From: Batillaria attramentaria
Taxonomy: Eukaryota > Mollusca > Gastropoda > Batillariidae
Reading direction: 5' to 3'
Assembly (NCBI GenBank): GCA_018292915.2
Contig: JACVVK020000341.1
Span: 496,001-560,000 of the forward strand
Length of the DNA: 64,000 bases
The position numbers and the translations under genes were made by a program. Shown in pieces: positions 33,302 through 45,375 of the stretch (position 1 is the first letter of the stretch; each line of letters starts with the position of its first letter). The notes below the pieces were generated by a model, which made no database searches, was not told the DNA's origin, and worked only from the letters and a program-made list of their open reading frames with translations.

Positions 33302-33671
33302 AAAAAAGCGAGTTTGATGTTTTACACAGTTAAAATAGCCTCGGACTGTCAATGAACTTCCAGATTCTGTATCAGTGTAAGTTGTATTGTGAGAACATTA
33401 TGCTCTGTGAGTATCAGCTACACCACGCGTCAGTGTAGCGGGTTCTGTGGTGTGAGAGCGAGCGAGACAAGTGCAGGGCGCATGTAATGAATCAGAATGA
33501 TAGATGTTGTGGATTATTGAGTGTGGGGCCTGTCTATCAGAGTCACGTGATGCGCGTTCGTTAGGAGAGGGACGCAGCGAGTGGGACACGCTATCGGTAT
33601 CCAGGGCACGGGCTTCCGTTGGTGAATGAGCTATGGGGAATCCTGTTGGTGCAGTTATTTCCCCCCAAAAT

Positions 33672-34110
33672 GATAACTATTCAGCAATCAAGAGAAATAA
33701 CTCTTCAGCAGTCAAGATGAATAACTCTTCAGTTATGGAGAAAAATAACTCTTCAGTTATGGAGAAAAATAACTCTTCAGTTATCAAGATAAATAACTTT
33801 TCAGCAATCAAGGTAAACAACTCTTCAATAACCACGATAATTAACTCTTTAGCAGTCTAGATAAATTACTCTTCAACAATTGAATTAAATAACTCTTCAG
33901 CAATCTAGATAAACAGCTCTTCAGCAGTCACGATGAATAAGTCTTCAGCAAATGAGATGGGTGGGTGTTTGGGGGTTTAACGTCCTTTTCCACCAGGTAA
34001 GGGTGATATCAAAGACGGGGCAACGATGTCAGCAAATGAGATGAATAACTCTTCGGCAGCTTAGATGAATAACTCTTCAGCAGTCAAGATGAGTAACTCT
34101 TCAGCAGTCA
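33672..34110 (+). repeat. 24-base minisatellite interrupted by a SINE
   Basis: Unit gataaataactcttcagcaa + tcaa, about 15 copies. The array is split at 33,959-34,027 by a truncated family A SINE whose insertion duplicated cagcaaatgagat. Confidence 0.9.
33959..34027 (-). mobile_element. SINE family A, 5'-truncated insertion inside a minisatellite
   Basis: Only the tail half is present (minus strand). The direct repeat cagcaaatgagat lies at both ends, which marks a target-primed insertion that stopped before the tRNA head. Confidence 0.85.
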
Positions 34111-34394
34111 CCATCCCCTGTTGATCAGTTCCACACCGAATACTTACGACTGCGGTACTCCTTGTTTCGGTCAAAGTACCTAATGAGGCCAACCTCTGGA
34201 AAGTCAGTTCGTTAGCAGCGCCATGTTCTCTTTCATTCGAACAGCTTCCGAGACGAAGATAAGCTTCTTTAAAATCATCTTCAATCAGACGCTCTGTGAC
34301 TTCACCTTGTTAGTGTCTGAGTGGCTGCCGCCCGACCAGTATTTCGCTTGGTGGTCTGGGACCGGATCTGACCTGCACTAAAGAGAGAAGATCC

Positions 34395-34745
34395 CTTAAT
34401 CCTGCCACAAGAGAACCCCGGACGAACAGCTCAGACAGGTCAGCTTACACTTCCATGGATCAACCCAGAACAGAACAGGGAGACCGCCTCATTACACCGG
34501 TACTGTCGTGTTCAGAGTAACGAGCTGAGGCGAAATAATCCACATTGATCACTGTCATTGTTTCTGATGACGTCACATATAGATCAGTCATTCTTTCTGA
34601 TGACGTCCCATATACCTGCACTACTGTCGTGGTCAGAGTAACGAGCTGAGGCGAAATAATCCACATTGATCACTGTCATTGTTTCTGGTGACGTCACATA
34701 TACATCACTGTCATTGTTTCTGGTGGCCACTGTCAGTACATCTAA
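34395..34745 (+). repeat. Dispersed repeat F, copy 1, with TGACGTCA boxes
   Basis: Matches the reverse complement of 40,335-40,735: gtcagcttacacttccatgg, gggagaccgcctcattacac, gagctgaggcgaaataatcc. An internal array of cactgtcattgtttctgatg + acgtcacatata follows. In this copy the gagctgaggcg block is itself duplicated (34,519 and 34,640). Confidence 0.8.
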
Positions 34746-35546
34746 TGGCGCTATATATAGTTCACGGTTATTGCGCCTGATGGCCACACGACTTTCGTGA
34801 CGTTGTTGGAGCAAACCAGCCGTCAGACCAGCCATCAGTAGGGGAAGATTTGCACTAAATGCAGGGTACTTCAAGTAGCATACGTCATTTACCATGAAAT
34901 GTTTCCTTTTGTGCTCATCGGGTCTATACTTTTACCATCAGGTATGAACACCTTTCATACCGCACGCGGGGGTTCGTCCGTTCTTCCAGTTGTCTTCCCG
35001 TAGCATTTTTTTTCGGTATCTTTTCTTGTGTGGTAGTGCCAGATACCATTCTAACTCACGATGGTCATTTTTAGGGCTTTTACAAACAGACGCTGAGTTT
35101 ACTGACGTTCTGCCCGTACGCTTTGCATACTTTGGCAGGGGAACAAGTTCCTGCACAACTTACTCGGTAGGAATAGGGTTAAACCATGGGCTGTCAATCC
35201 TTGACGGATATCCAGAACCTGTTTCACTTCTTCAAATCGAAGTAGCTGAAGTAGCTGTACCGCAGAGACAGATGTTGGTTCTGAAAGCTTCGTCGATTTC
35301 TGGGACGACTCCTGCACAACTCGCCATAAACACATCTGTATTCTCAAAGTTTTAGAACGAACGTGAGGGGTCGAACAAATGGTTACAGCTGTTGATCCAA
35401 GATCTCGTTTGGCAAGTACAGACATCCTATTGGTCTTGAAATGTAATGATCTCTACAGACAGTTTGCTCAGTCCGTCTGGGTCCGCTATTGGCAAAGATA
35501 TCAAATACTCGTGACAAATGGAGTGCGATCATGTTCGGCCTTGGTT

Positions 35547-35548
<2 letters not shown>

Positions 35549-35632
<84 letters not shown>
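35549..35632 (+). repeat. (CA)n microsatellite
   Basis: About 42 CA units. Confidence 0.95.
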
Positions 35633-35635
<3 letters not shown>

Positions 35636-36164
35636 TAGTAACAATAAAAACATTATTAATAGTGTGGATTTTTAGAACGCCTGTTCTAGACAGCTCTGCG
35701 CGCTTAACACAGAGAGGGTCATAAGCACATAAGCACATTCCAGGACATGAGTACCAGACTGGAGGGACAAGTCGCACTGTCTGTCCAAGCGAGGTTGTGG
35801 CAGGGGACAACCATTACACTGGGGAGCGGAGCAATGATCGTCTGATCCACAATCAATACCTATCGCCCGCCACTCGCCCAACCCTCGGCCATCACTGTTC
35901 ACTAGTACACCGCTAGTAGGCCGGCCTGACGTGCCCTACCATGGGGCTAGAGGGGACGACACACTTTCCCTGCACGGAGGGGAGAGGGTGATAGTGGTTC
36001 TTCTTCTTTCTTTGTCTGCATATGGTGTTCTCCAGTTGGGGTTTATGTACTGTTTCGTGAAATGTGAGAGGCTTCTTACGAGTTCTTGTTTGCAGGAACA
36101 TTTTTTTTTTTTTAATTGGAACGTTTCTGTAAGTCAGCTGCCGTACAATTTTAAATGTCTGATT

Positions 36165-36465
36165 GGTTTTGGTTGTTGTTGTTGTTGTTTCGGTTGTTGT
36201 TGTCGTTTTGGGTGTTTTGTTTTTAGTTGTTGTTGTTGTCGGTTTTTGTTGTTGTTGTTATTTTGGGATTTTTTCTTTTGGTTTTTTGTTGTTGTTTGTT
36301 GTTTTTTTGTTAGTTTTTTTTTGGGGGGGGGGGGGGATAGGGGTTGTTTTTGTTTGTTTTTGTTTTTTGTTGTTTTTTGTGTTGTTGTTTTTGTTGTTGT
36401 TGTTGTTGGGTTTTTTTTTTTGTTTTTTTTTTTTGTTTTTTTTTTTTTTTTTGGGGGGGGGTGAG
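36165..36465 (+). repeat. G/T-only (keto) tract 3
   Basis: (GTT)n, T-runs up to 15 and G-runs of 8-14. The open frames through it (Val/Phe/Cys or Lys/Gln/Asn) are artefacts. Confidence 0.8.
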
Positions 36466-36479
36466 AAGGGCGCTTGTCA

Positions 36480-37530
36480 TCCTGCATACTTCATTATTAC
36501 CCCAGCATTTCTTCCGTCCTACAACACCTTTTTCAAAATTTACCATCATGTTTCCAGCCACAAACAACATCAACCAGAAAGGCTTTCCTCTATTGTGACT
36601 GATGCACTGTCCGCCTAGTGGTCAGTTCAGTCCATTTTCCTATAAAGTTATTCCGTCTGTACATTTTGGCAATGTGCAAAAATATCTATACAGATTATGC
36701 CCGACAATCAGTCACAAATGACGCTTTATTTGCACTTAGCTTGGGCGTACATCACACACACGAAACACTCTCATGAAATCGTGACTATAAAATCACAATA
36801 AGTCCGTTGTCCGTATCCGCTACGGGAAATAACTCCATTGTATTAATCCGCCAAGGGAAATAACTCTCAGCCCGGCAAATTTGACAGACAACATGCGCCG
36901 AGCAAATCATAAGAGTGGATTCAGAATGGCTGGGATAGCCGCCCCTTAACTAAATTACCCAGTTTTTCTCTACTGACGGCCCTTGTCAAATCTGATACGC
37001 GTAATGTAGTTACTGCCTGGTTAGGTAAACGACATGGGGAAGGGAAAACTGACAGTGACAAATTGGAGAAGTTTGGGGTTAAGTGGGAATTAGCGGCAGG
37101 TTGTAGAGAGACGAGTACAGAGAGGTGTAGTTATATCGCGCGGAGGTTCCGCTACACTGCCTGTCAAAGAGGAATCTGTGTGGAGGAATGGTTGGACATA
37201 ATGGAAGTTAGATCCATAAGTGTTGTAAGAAATGAAATCTGACTTGCTTATTAAGGTCTTACTTCGGCTGCACAGCGATTAAGAGTGACATGTTTGTTTT
37301 GTTTAACTCTTACTTGCGGACGCAGTGTATTGACATGTTTGTGTGTGTCAATTCCGTCACGGTTGGTGGAGTAGTGCAACTCCTGCAATATCAATAATAA
37401 TAAGACCCGAGGCCCCTGACCTGCCCCTTGGGACCGTCTCCAGTCACACCAACTACAGCAGCTGGAGAGGGTGGCTTCAAAAGAAGTTACCCAGCCTTTT
37501 TTTCGCTACAGCTAGTGGTGCCCGCCTTGC
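36480..37530. other. No gene seen
   Basis: Unique-looking sequence with no repeat match in the window and no exon I can support. Confidence 0.4.
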
Positions 37531-37539
37531 AACGGCCGA

Positions 37540-37870
37540 CTTCACTGTTGTCGATCCAAAGGGTCGAGCCCCCAGAATTCAGCCAATCGAGTCCCGCCGC
37601 ATAATAAGCACAACACGTGGCATGGTCTGGCAAACTATTTGCTAGACACAACAACGAGGGAAGCACAGTCATGTAGTTTGATGAAACATGGAAAGAAAGC
37701 AGTGTCCACTGACGTCTTTTGAGAAAAAAGACCATTACGTCAATCTCTTTCATCTTCAAATCACCCCTTCATCCCGTGCAATGACGTCATGGACCTACTG
37801 TGTTTTTCCAATACACGGCAGAGTAAAGGGGCGGGGTTTGGGCCTCGGGTCTTGCCGAGTGGAGTCGGCT
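37540..37870 (+). repeat. Dispersed repeat D, uninterrupted copy
   Basis: The same order as copy 1 (cccccagaattcagccaatcg, then tgagaaaaaagac, atgacgtcatggac, cggcagagtaaaggggcggg), without the SINE. It therefore defines the empty site of the SINE at 441-615. Confidence 0.75.
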
Positions 37871-38385
37871 ATTGCTGGCTTGGTAACCTGCCTGCTTTAC
37901 ATATCATGCACTATAAAGACTGCTTCTTCGCAGTCGGCATGAATAGATCACTAAGCTCTCACGGGCGCTAGCCAAAACACCTCACGACAATTAATCTTTA
38001 AACGGGTCGATTCAGGAGAAGTGTAAACACTGGTCTTCAAACACTGTGAAATAGAACGCGACCATTGACACGTGCAGCACGCGAGCCGGACCGGTCGATA
38101 TATCAAAGGGGGAGTGATTAAGAATTAATGAGTGGGCAGAATGGAACCTGCCATCGGCATTGGATCTTACGTTTTCCCGCACTCACACATGCGGGGCACG
38201 AGGAGAGCATGACATCAGCCCTGAGGCGCGTGTCCCGCAAGATCATACTACTCACTTGAAACACTTCCTTTTTTTTTCTGCATGCACGACATGTGCTTAT
38301 TGTCCATTCCGCGGGACCGCCCTTTTGAAATGGGCTTTTTAACGTGTACATTTGGTTTTTGTATGCGTGTGTACACGAAAGCGGG

Positions 38386-38494
38386 TGGATGGGTGTTTGG
38401 GAGTTTAACGTCCTTTTCCACCACGTGTGGGTGATGTCAAAGACGGGGCAGCGTAAAAAAAAGGCCAGCACAAATATTTGGCCCCGACCGGGCC
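38386..38494 (-). mobile_element. SINE family A, truncated before the tRNA head
   Basis: Runs from the gggtggatgggtgtttggga tail to ggccccgaccgggcc; box B is absent. Confidence 0.75.
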
Positions 38495-39129
38495 AAATAA
38501 CGTATACGACGGCAAAACATGCACCGTAGATGAGTCTGCACGTGAATTTGACTCTACCTGGTGCGGAAACAAACCTCCAACCAAATGCTTGCTCACTGAG
38601 GGATTAGAACCCAGTACCTAAGGATCAGCAAACCGGACGCCTTAACCACTACGAGCCCAGTGAGAGCGTTCGGTGCACTTCCCGGCACCTTGTCCAACAC
38701 CAGCACGGCAATGTAATTAGTAAGTCGATGGGCTGAAAACTGCCCGGGCCTTGCAATACGCTACGTTGGAAAGAGCACACACTGGTTGGTCGATGTATCA
38801 TTGCCTTCAGTTGATTTTCCGCCCTCAAGTCTTCACCCACGTCATTGATTCTGTTACGAAAGTTGGAGGGAGAAGTGACGACATTCAAACACCCTCGTGC
38901 CCACATCCCCACAGCACGCAGCCAAGTCTTTTGAAAAGGTCAGCACAGCCACTGCTTGTTTTCCGTGCGCTCCCGAAATTCCGTGGCGGTTTTTTGGCGA
39001 ACGATTACCTGTCAAAGTGCTTTCAGGCTCCAGCTCCATCTTTCTCTGTCTCGCTCCGTCTTCTTCGCCATTGATTGACACAACGCTACCAGAATAGCCG
39101 GGTAGTGGAGAGGGCTTGTAACACCACTT

Positions 39130-39316
39130 GGGGCTCGAGAGGGACAGAGAGAGAGAGAGGTGGGGGGGGGGAGGATGCAGAGAGAGAGAGAGAGATGCAT
39201 CGACAGAGAGATATGCACAGAGAGAGAGGGAGAGAGAGAGAGATTTGCTACAGAGAGAGAGAGAGAGAGAGATGCACAGAGAGAGAGAGGGAGAGAGAGA
39301 GAGAGATTTGCTACAA

Positions 39317-39347
<31 letters not shown>

Positions 39348-39640
39348 CAGAGAGAGAGAGGGAGAGAGAGATTTGCTACAAAGAGAGAGAGAGAGAGAGA
39401 GAGAGATGCACAGAGAGAGAGAGGAAGGGATGTACGGAGAGAGAGGAGGGGGAATGCAGAGAGAGAGAGAGATGCACAGAGAGAGAGAGAGAGAGAGATG
39501 CACAGAGAGAGAGAGGAAGGGATGTACGGAGAGAGAGAGATGCACAGAGAGAGAGAGGAAGGGATGTACGGAGAGAGGGGAGGGGGAATGCAGAGAGAGA
39601 GAGAGTGAGAGAGAAAGGAAGGGAGAGAGAGAAGGAGAGT
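39130..39640 (+). repeat. (GA)n-rich array with a nested higher-order unit
   Basis: GA tracts are separated by recurring spacers (gatgcacag, gatttgctac, gaagggatgtacgg, ggggaatgcag), giving a composite satellite. Its long Arg/Glu and Leu/Ser open frames are artefacts. It resumes after the SINE, at 39,824-39,930. Confidence 0.9.
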
Positions 39641-39823
39641 GGGTGGGTGGGTGTTTGGGAGTTTAACGTCCTTTTCCACCACATAAGGGTGATATCAAAG
39701 ACGGGGCAACGAGAGAGAGAAAAAAAAGGCCAGCACAAATATTTAGCCCCAGCCGGCGGGATTCGAACTCACGTCCCGAGCATTGAGAGTCCAACGCTCT
39801 ACCATTGGGCCACCCCGGCTCCC
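39640..39823 (-). mobile_element. tRNA-derived SINE, family A, inside a (GA)n array
   Basis: Full-length minus-strand copy. gagagagaagga occurs on both sides as the target-site duplication. Confidence 0.85.
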
Positions 39824-40334
39824 CGAGAGAGAAGGAATGCAGAAAGACAGACAGACAGAGATGTACAGAGAGAGAAAGAGAAGGAGGGGGGGGGGGGGCG
39901 TGCACAGAGAGAGAAAGAGAGAGAGAGATGGGCACTTGATTTCATAGAGAATGCATCCTTTTCTCAACGGTGTCAGAGCGGAACATTCAGAGTCCGTCAT
40001 TTTGACATCACGGAAATTAATCATCAAAAAAAAGGGCTGCTCTGCTCCTTCTTTTTTTTGGATGACACTTGAGAGTATCGATTGGGATTGTGCTAGGCTA
40101 CTTTCACTGTCTTGTCTATCCACTATCTAGACAGATGCACTTCTTGCTTGCTGAAGTCAGCGGGAAAAGAGCCTGTTGATTCTGGCCCCGGTGATTGCCT
40201 GTCTGATTTCTGTTTTGTTCCAGTCACGTCTCGACATTGACGTCATCGTGTGGCGTTATTGGAACATGACAGTGTGTTATATATGTGGCCATCCGAATCG
40301 CTTAAAGCAGCAGTGCTATATGGGGTGTCATCAG

Positions 40335-40735
40335 AAACAATGATAGTGGTCTGTGTGTGATGACATCAAAAACAAAGACGCTGATCTGTATGTGACGTCA
40401 TCAGAAACAGTGACAGTGGTTTGTATGTGACGTCATCAGAAACAATGACAGTGATGTATATGTGACGTCACAGAAACAATGACAGTGATCTATATGTGAC
40501 GTCACCAGAAATAATGACAGTGATATATATACATGTGGCGTCCTCAGAAACAATGATACTGATTTACATGTGGCGTCATCAGAAACAGTGATCAATGTGG
40601 ATAATTTCGCCGCATCTCGTTACTCTGACCACGACAGTACCGGTGTAATGAGGCGGTCTCCCTGTTCTGTTCTGGGTTGATCCATGGAAGTGTAAGCTGA
40701 CCTGTCTGAGCTGTTTGTTCAGGGTTCCCGCGTGG
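40335..40735 (-). repeat. Dispersed repeat F, copy 2, with a longer TGACGTCA array
   Basis: Inverse of 34,395-34,745. About seven units of ~33 bases (acagtgatctatatgtgacg + tcatcagaaacaatg) precede the shared gcgaaataatccac block (here reversed). Confidence 0.8.
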
Positions 40736-40979
40736 CCGGATTACCGGAGTCTGCCGGTGATTCGTTAGCCGCCAAATTCGGAAACAGATCCGTGTCCAGA
40801 AGAGAATATAATAGCGAGCTGTACTAATAGGTCGTCCACCCAAGGCTTTTGTCTGTCTTCTTCAGCTAGACACAAAGAGAAATCTGTTTTTCACTGGGCT
40901 TTGTCTGTAGCCGTGTGCTGCTGAAAAAGGAACGCTGACGTCATGAAACAAAACTCACACAGTCTAACCCAATTTGGCC

Positions 40980-41167
40980 GTTTGTTTGTTGTTGTTGTTG
41001 TTTTGGCGTGCTTTTTGAGGGATGTTTTTTGTTGTTTTCTTGATTTTTCTGTTTGTTTTGTTCTTGTTTTTGATTATATTGCCGTTGTTTATTTGTTTTG
41101 TTGTTGTTGTTGGGTTTTGTTTTTGTTTTGTTTTGTTTTTTTGAGGGGTGGGGGTGTTTTTGTTTGT

Positions 41168-41201
<34 letters not shown>

Positions 41202-41275
41202 CTTGCTTTGCTTTTTTTTTTTTTTTTTTTTGCTTTTTTTTGTGCTTTTTTTCGTTTTGGAGGGGGGGGGGGGTT
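40980..41275 (+). repeat. G/T-only (keto) tract 4
   Basis: (GTT)n, T-runs and a G12 run, on the + strand like the others. Confidence 0.8.
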
Positions 41276-41954
41276 GAGGAGGAGGTCACTTATAGATTCT
41301 TATTGGCATTATTGGCTTTTTACGTTTGTACGTGATTCGTGATTTCTATTGTGTCAAAACGATTGCTTGAATTACTGACGCTGTCTTCGTGGTTATCGCC
41401 CTCCCCAAACTCTTTCCTATCGTTTATTCCTTCGGTCTTCTGCCGTCTGATTGTCTTGGTGACTTTTCAATTAACCGCTGGACAACTGAAGAACGCCTGC
41501 AATGCAAAGGTTAGCAAAGCACCCCCCCAAACAACAGCTTCTTGGCCAATTGACCACAGTCCCAGGATCCAGCATGTACAGACGAGAGCTTCAGTAAGCA
41601 CGTTCAACACACTCCCTGTTTACACCAGTGCCAGACTTGAACTTCTAGAGCTATTTGACCAGCTTGGAACCAAGTTTCTGTTTCTCATGGAAGACACACT
41701 GAGATTCAGACCCCCAGAAACTGAAGGAATATCCGAAACATGTCCGTACAGTTACAAGAGACGCTATACTATTGTAGGTTGTTTTTTTGTGGCAGTGTAG
41801 TTTTTGTAGACTTTGTGAGGTGACAGAAAAAAAGGCAAGTGGTGCACCCCCGGAAATTAGTCTGGGCAACCCTCGTCGATTCCTCGAGGAAACGGAGTGG
41901 GTAATGAATAAACAATAATGCATAGCTTTTGTACAGAGCTGCTCTCCCAGCAAA

Positions 41955-41973
41955 CAGAACTCGCTGTGCTTAA

Positions 41974-42046
<73 letters not shown>

Positions 42047-42450
42047 GCGCGCGCGCGCGCGCTTACAATCCATTTGCGCCTAAACACTCTCACAATTTGG
42101 CAGGTGGGTGGGGGTGCGTGTTTGAGAGTTTAACGTCCTTTTCCACCATGTATAGGTGAGATCAAAGACTGGGCAACGAGATAAATTCCAGCACAAATAT
42201 TCGGCCCCAGCCGGGATTCCAACTCACGACCCGAGCATTGAAAGTCCAACGCTCTTCCATTCGGCTATCCCAGCTCCCCAGTTTGGCAGGTACAGCAACA
42301 TCAGACTTACGCTACACACAAATAGAATTGAAAGAAATTAACTACTGAAAGCTGGACGGAAGGTAGGTTTTCAGATGGGACTTATACAGGGGCAGCGAGA
42401 GCTGAAGGCGGAGTTCGACCGGCAGAGAGTTCAAGAATGTACTATAGCTA
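41955..42450 (+). repeat. Dispersed repeat E, copy 2, with (CA)n-(CG)n and a nested SINE
   Basis: ctcgctgtgcttaaagcaca leads into (CA)n at 41,977-42,031, then (CG)15 to 42,061. The element continues to the tttggcaggt target site, is interrupted by a SINE, and resumes with tttggcaggtacagcaacat to gagttcaagaatg. Confidence 0.75.
42103..42278 (-). mobile_element. tRNA-derived SINE, family A, nested in repeat E
   Basis: Full-length minus-strand copy flanked by the duplication tttggcaggt. Comparison with repeat E copy 1 gives the pre-insertion sequence. Confidence 0.85.
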
Positions 42451-42954
42451 TTACATATTTAGAACATTGGTGTAATCAGAAGCGACATTTGAAAGTGAGA
42501 AACAACTCGATCAGTACAGGACGGATGAGAGAAATGTGTTGTTGTAGACCCACAGTCTGTATTGCTTTCCGCTCCACACAAAGACTTGTAAGAAAGTTTT
42601 ATATTGATTCCGTTCGACCCAGACATTTGGAAGAAATAAAATGGGCGGACTGGCGCTTCTGTGTGAGAGGATTTGCTTTGTTATTTTTCACACACAGAGA
42701 AATGACGTCACGTGCAGGGCAGGGCATAGAATGCGGAGCTTCAAACTTTTTTTCTTTTTTTTTGGAGGGGGGGGGGTGTTGAGGAAGAACGAAATACATT
42801 CAAGCATTATTGTTATAATTATCTTTTGACATAATTTGCTACATTTTGTTGTATTGAACAAATGTTCATGTCAAGTCACCCTTGCCAAATATGTCCGTCC
42901 GTCCGTCCGGTTTTTTTGGGGTTTTTTTTTTTTTTTTTTTTTTGTCTCTCTCTC

Positions 42955-43040
42955 TCTCCCGGTTGGGGCCAAATAGTTGTGCTGGCCTTTTTTCTCGTTG
43001 TCCCGTCTTTCCTACCACCCAGGTCAAATTCCCGAACACC

Positions 43041-43050
<10 letters not shown>
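42955..43050 (+). mobile_element. SINE family A, head-truncated, followed by (CT)n
   Basis: ggttggggccaaatagttgt to ccgtctttcctaccaccc; the ggacgttaaac motif is lost (ggtcaaattcccgaac). Confidence 0.6.
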
Positions 43051-43089
<39 letters not shown>

Positions 43090-45319
43090 ACACACACACT
43101 CGCACGACCCCTCTTTAAAAATAAACCCTCCTTTTTCATAAAAACGTCATTTACAGGAAAGGATTTCTGACGTCCGAATAAATGCAACATTTCTGGCATC
43201 TAAACGGATGGCAAAGATTGAGCGGAATTTCAATGGTCCAACAAAAACACGCATAAAAACAGAACAAGTTCAAATTGCTCAAGCACGCAAAAGCATTTTC
43301 ATCTAATGACTTCCTCCTATACAGCCCCCTGCCTGAAGGTACAATTAGCGACACTGCCGCTCTCTGCTGATGACACGCCTCTCTGCCACAGACGCGCTCG
43401 GCTGTAATCAGGGTTGCGTTTTTCACGTGCAAAACGCCTCTCTTTCCCGGCAAAAGGAGGGGAGTTTGGAGAGACCATCATAATCATGGAACATCCGGTC
43501 TGCACGCAAAGTTCCCACAACCGTTATCACGTGTCTCTGGTCTGCTGGATCCCCTTCCATCTTCTTTCAGTTTAGAACGATTTATGATTTTACAGTTCAA
43601 ATGCAATATATGTAATATGAGCGCATTAATATATGTAATATGAGCGCATTTTAACTTTTGTATTCCTGGTAAAATGAATGTCACATGATTTTGAACATAG
43701 CAGTCGTAACAGGAAGCCTCATGCAAGTTAAGGATAGGTCTTACAGCACAGCACAGCACAGCAGAGAGGGGGGGGGGGGGGAGCATTGTGCGTGCTGGAA
43801 GATCCGTAATGATGTTTTTAATAGTTTTCGTGGCTTCCACACACACTCACCCCCTCCCCCCCCCCCACCTCCCCACCTCGGATTTCTTTTTGTGTCACAA
43901 TTAACCTTTTTTGCACTAACGGGTCTAGGAAACGCAGATGAGTCCAAGTAATCACCCCCCCCCCCACCACCACCACCTCCACCACCACCACCCCAATTTA
44001 TTTTTGTCTTACCCAAATGTAAAAAAAAAAAAAATCCCATTTGCCAGAGCGATTGAAGCGAATGTAATCAAGTTAATCGTATGTTCCAGTCTTGGCAATT
44101 ACGTGCTGAAATCGACTGAAGGGATTTTTGTTCCGGGAACACTTCACATTCCCGCACTGTGGGATTGAAAAACACAATACCTCCTGTTACCCTGATTCGG
44201 GCTTTCTTTGGAAGAGGGGGGGGGGCGGGGGGGGAGGAGTGGGGGGGGGGGGGCACACAGAAAATCAGACAGAACTAATGTCACAAGAAGCAGGGAAATT
44301 CTGGCGAAATTCTGAAGCAGACGAAAACGAAAAAAAAAACAAAAAAAAAACACATAAACAAATCGTAATCTAATTCTCTTTATTACGTGCGTATTTTGTT
44401 GAACCGTTTGAAGCTTCTTCTGCCAGAGAAAACCAACTCCATTTTTCTGCCTCGTACACAGTTTGGATTTGCTCCCTGGTTATTTGGAAGGCAGAAACTC
44501 CGCGACGTTTACTCGCATTTGCAAGCGTTGCGCGTCGTTTCTTATCAGATAAGTTTTTACGTACGTGTTTTCCTCTGTTTTGCATGGGGACACATCTTCA
44601 AAATGTTTCTCCTGGAACGGCGTGAATTAAAAAAAGAAAAAGACAACAACAAAAAAACCACAAAAACGTCCATAATCAATGCTGGTTTTAAAGCCAGCGC
44701 CAGCAACAGAAGCGACATCATTCTGGACCCACGCTGTGCTTGCAGCCTCACATAATGTACAACTCCTTTCTCCTCCTTCAGCAAACGTCTCCAAGATTTC
44801 CCGCCGAATCGGCAATTCGCATGGAATTGTCAGTTGGCTGCTTTCATTTGCATCCGTAATGTCGTCCCCTTGCGGCAATGCTCTCCCCTGATGTCCCTCC
44901 CTTGCCTACAATTGTGCACACCCTCTGCCGATGGAAAGGCAACTCTGAAAGATGATTCCTCTCAGAGTGAATAGGTCAAACGTGGCGGTGTCTGGAATTC
45001 AGATTTATGAGAAAACGCCTCAGACGGGAAAAATGACCGTATGATCAAAGATGAGAAATAAATACACAGCTAACGGTTTTTTCTCCACAAACCTCTTCAT
45101 ATTGTGTCCATACGCCGAGCCACTGGTTCGTGTTAAAGCCAGAACTATGCTAGATGTTGTTTTGAGTGAAAACTAGGGCATTTAATTGGCACAACGCGTT
45201 CTGTGGGTAATATCCTCAGTATTTTCCCGCTGTTGTACGTTCAGTCTACATGTTCAACTAATCTCTAAACTAAAATCGCTGACTGCGCGTGTTTTGTGGT
45301 GAAAAAATACCCTAAAATG

Positions 45320-45375
<56 letters not shown>

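Noticed and set aside
34938..35425. Minus-strand open frames with an LVPLPKYAKRTGRTSVNSAS stretch, faintly like the C-terminal end of pogo/CENP-B type transposases.
   Set aside because: Only one short motif-like stretch, with a frame break in the middle and no DDE catalytic region or terminal repeats seen. Too weak to call.
39075..40072. Long Arg/Glu-rich open frames (up to 314 codons) and the opposite Leu/Ser-rich ones.
   Set aside because: They are translations of (GA)n and a SINE, not a gene.
41339..41800. 153-codon + strand open frame after keto tract 4.
   Set aside because: No recognisable domain, mixed codon quality and no splice signals.
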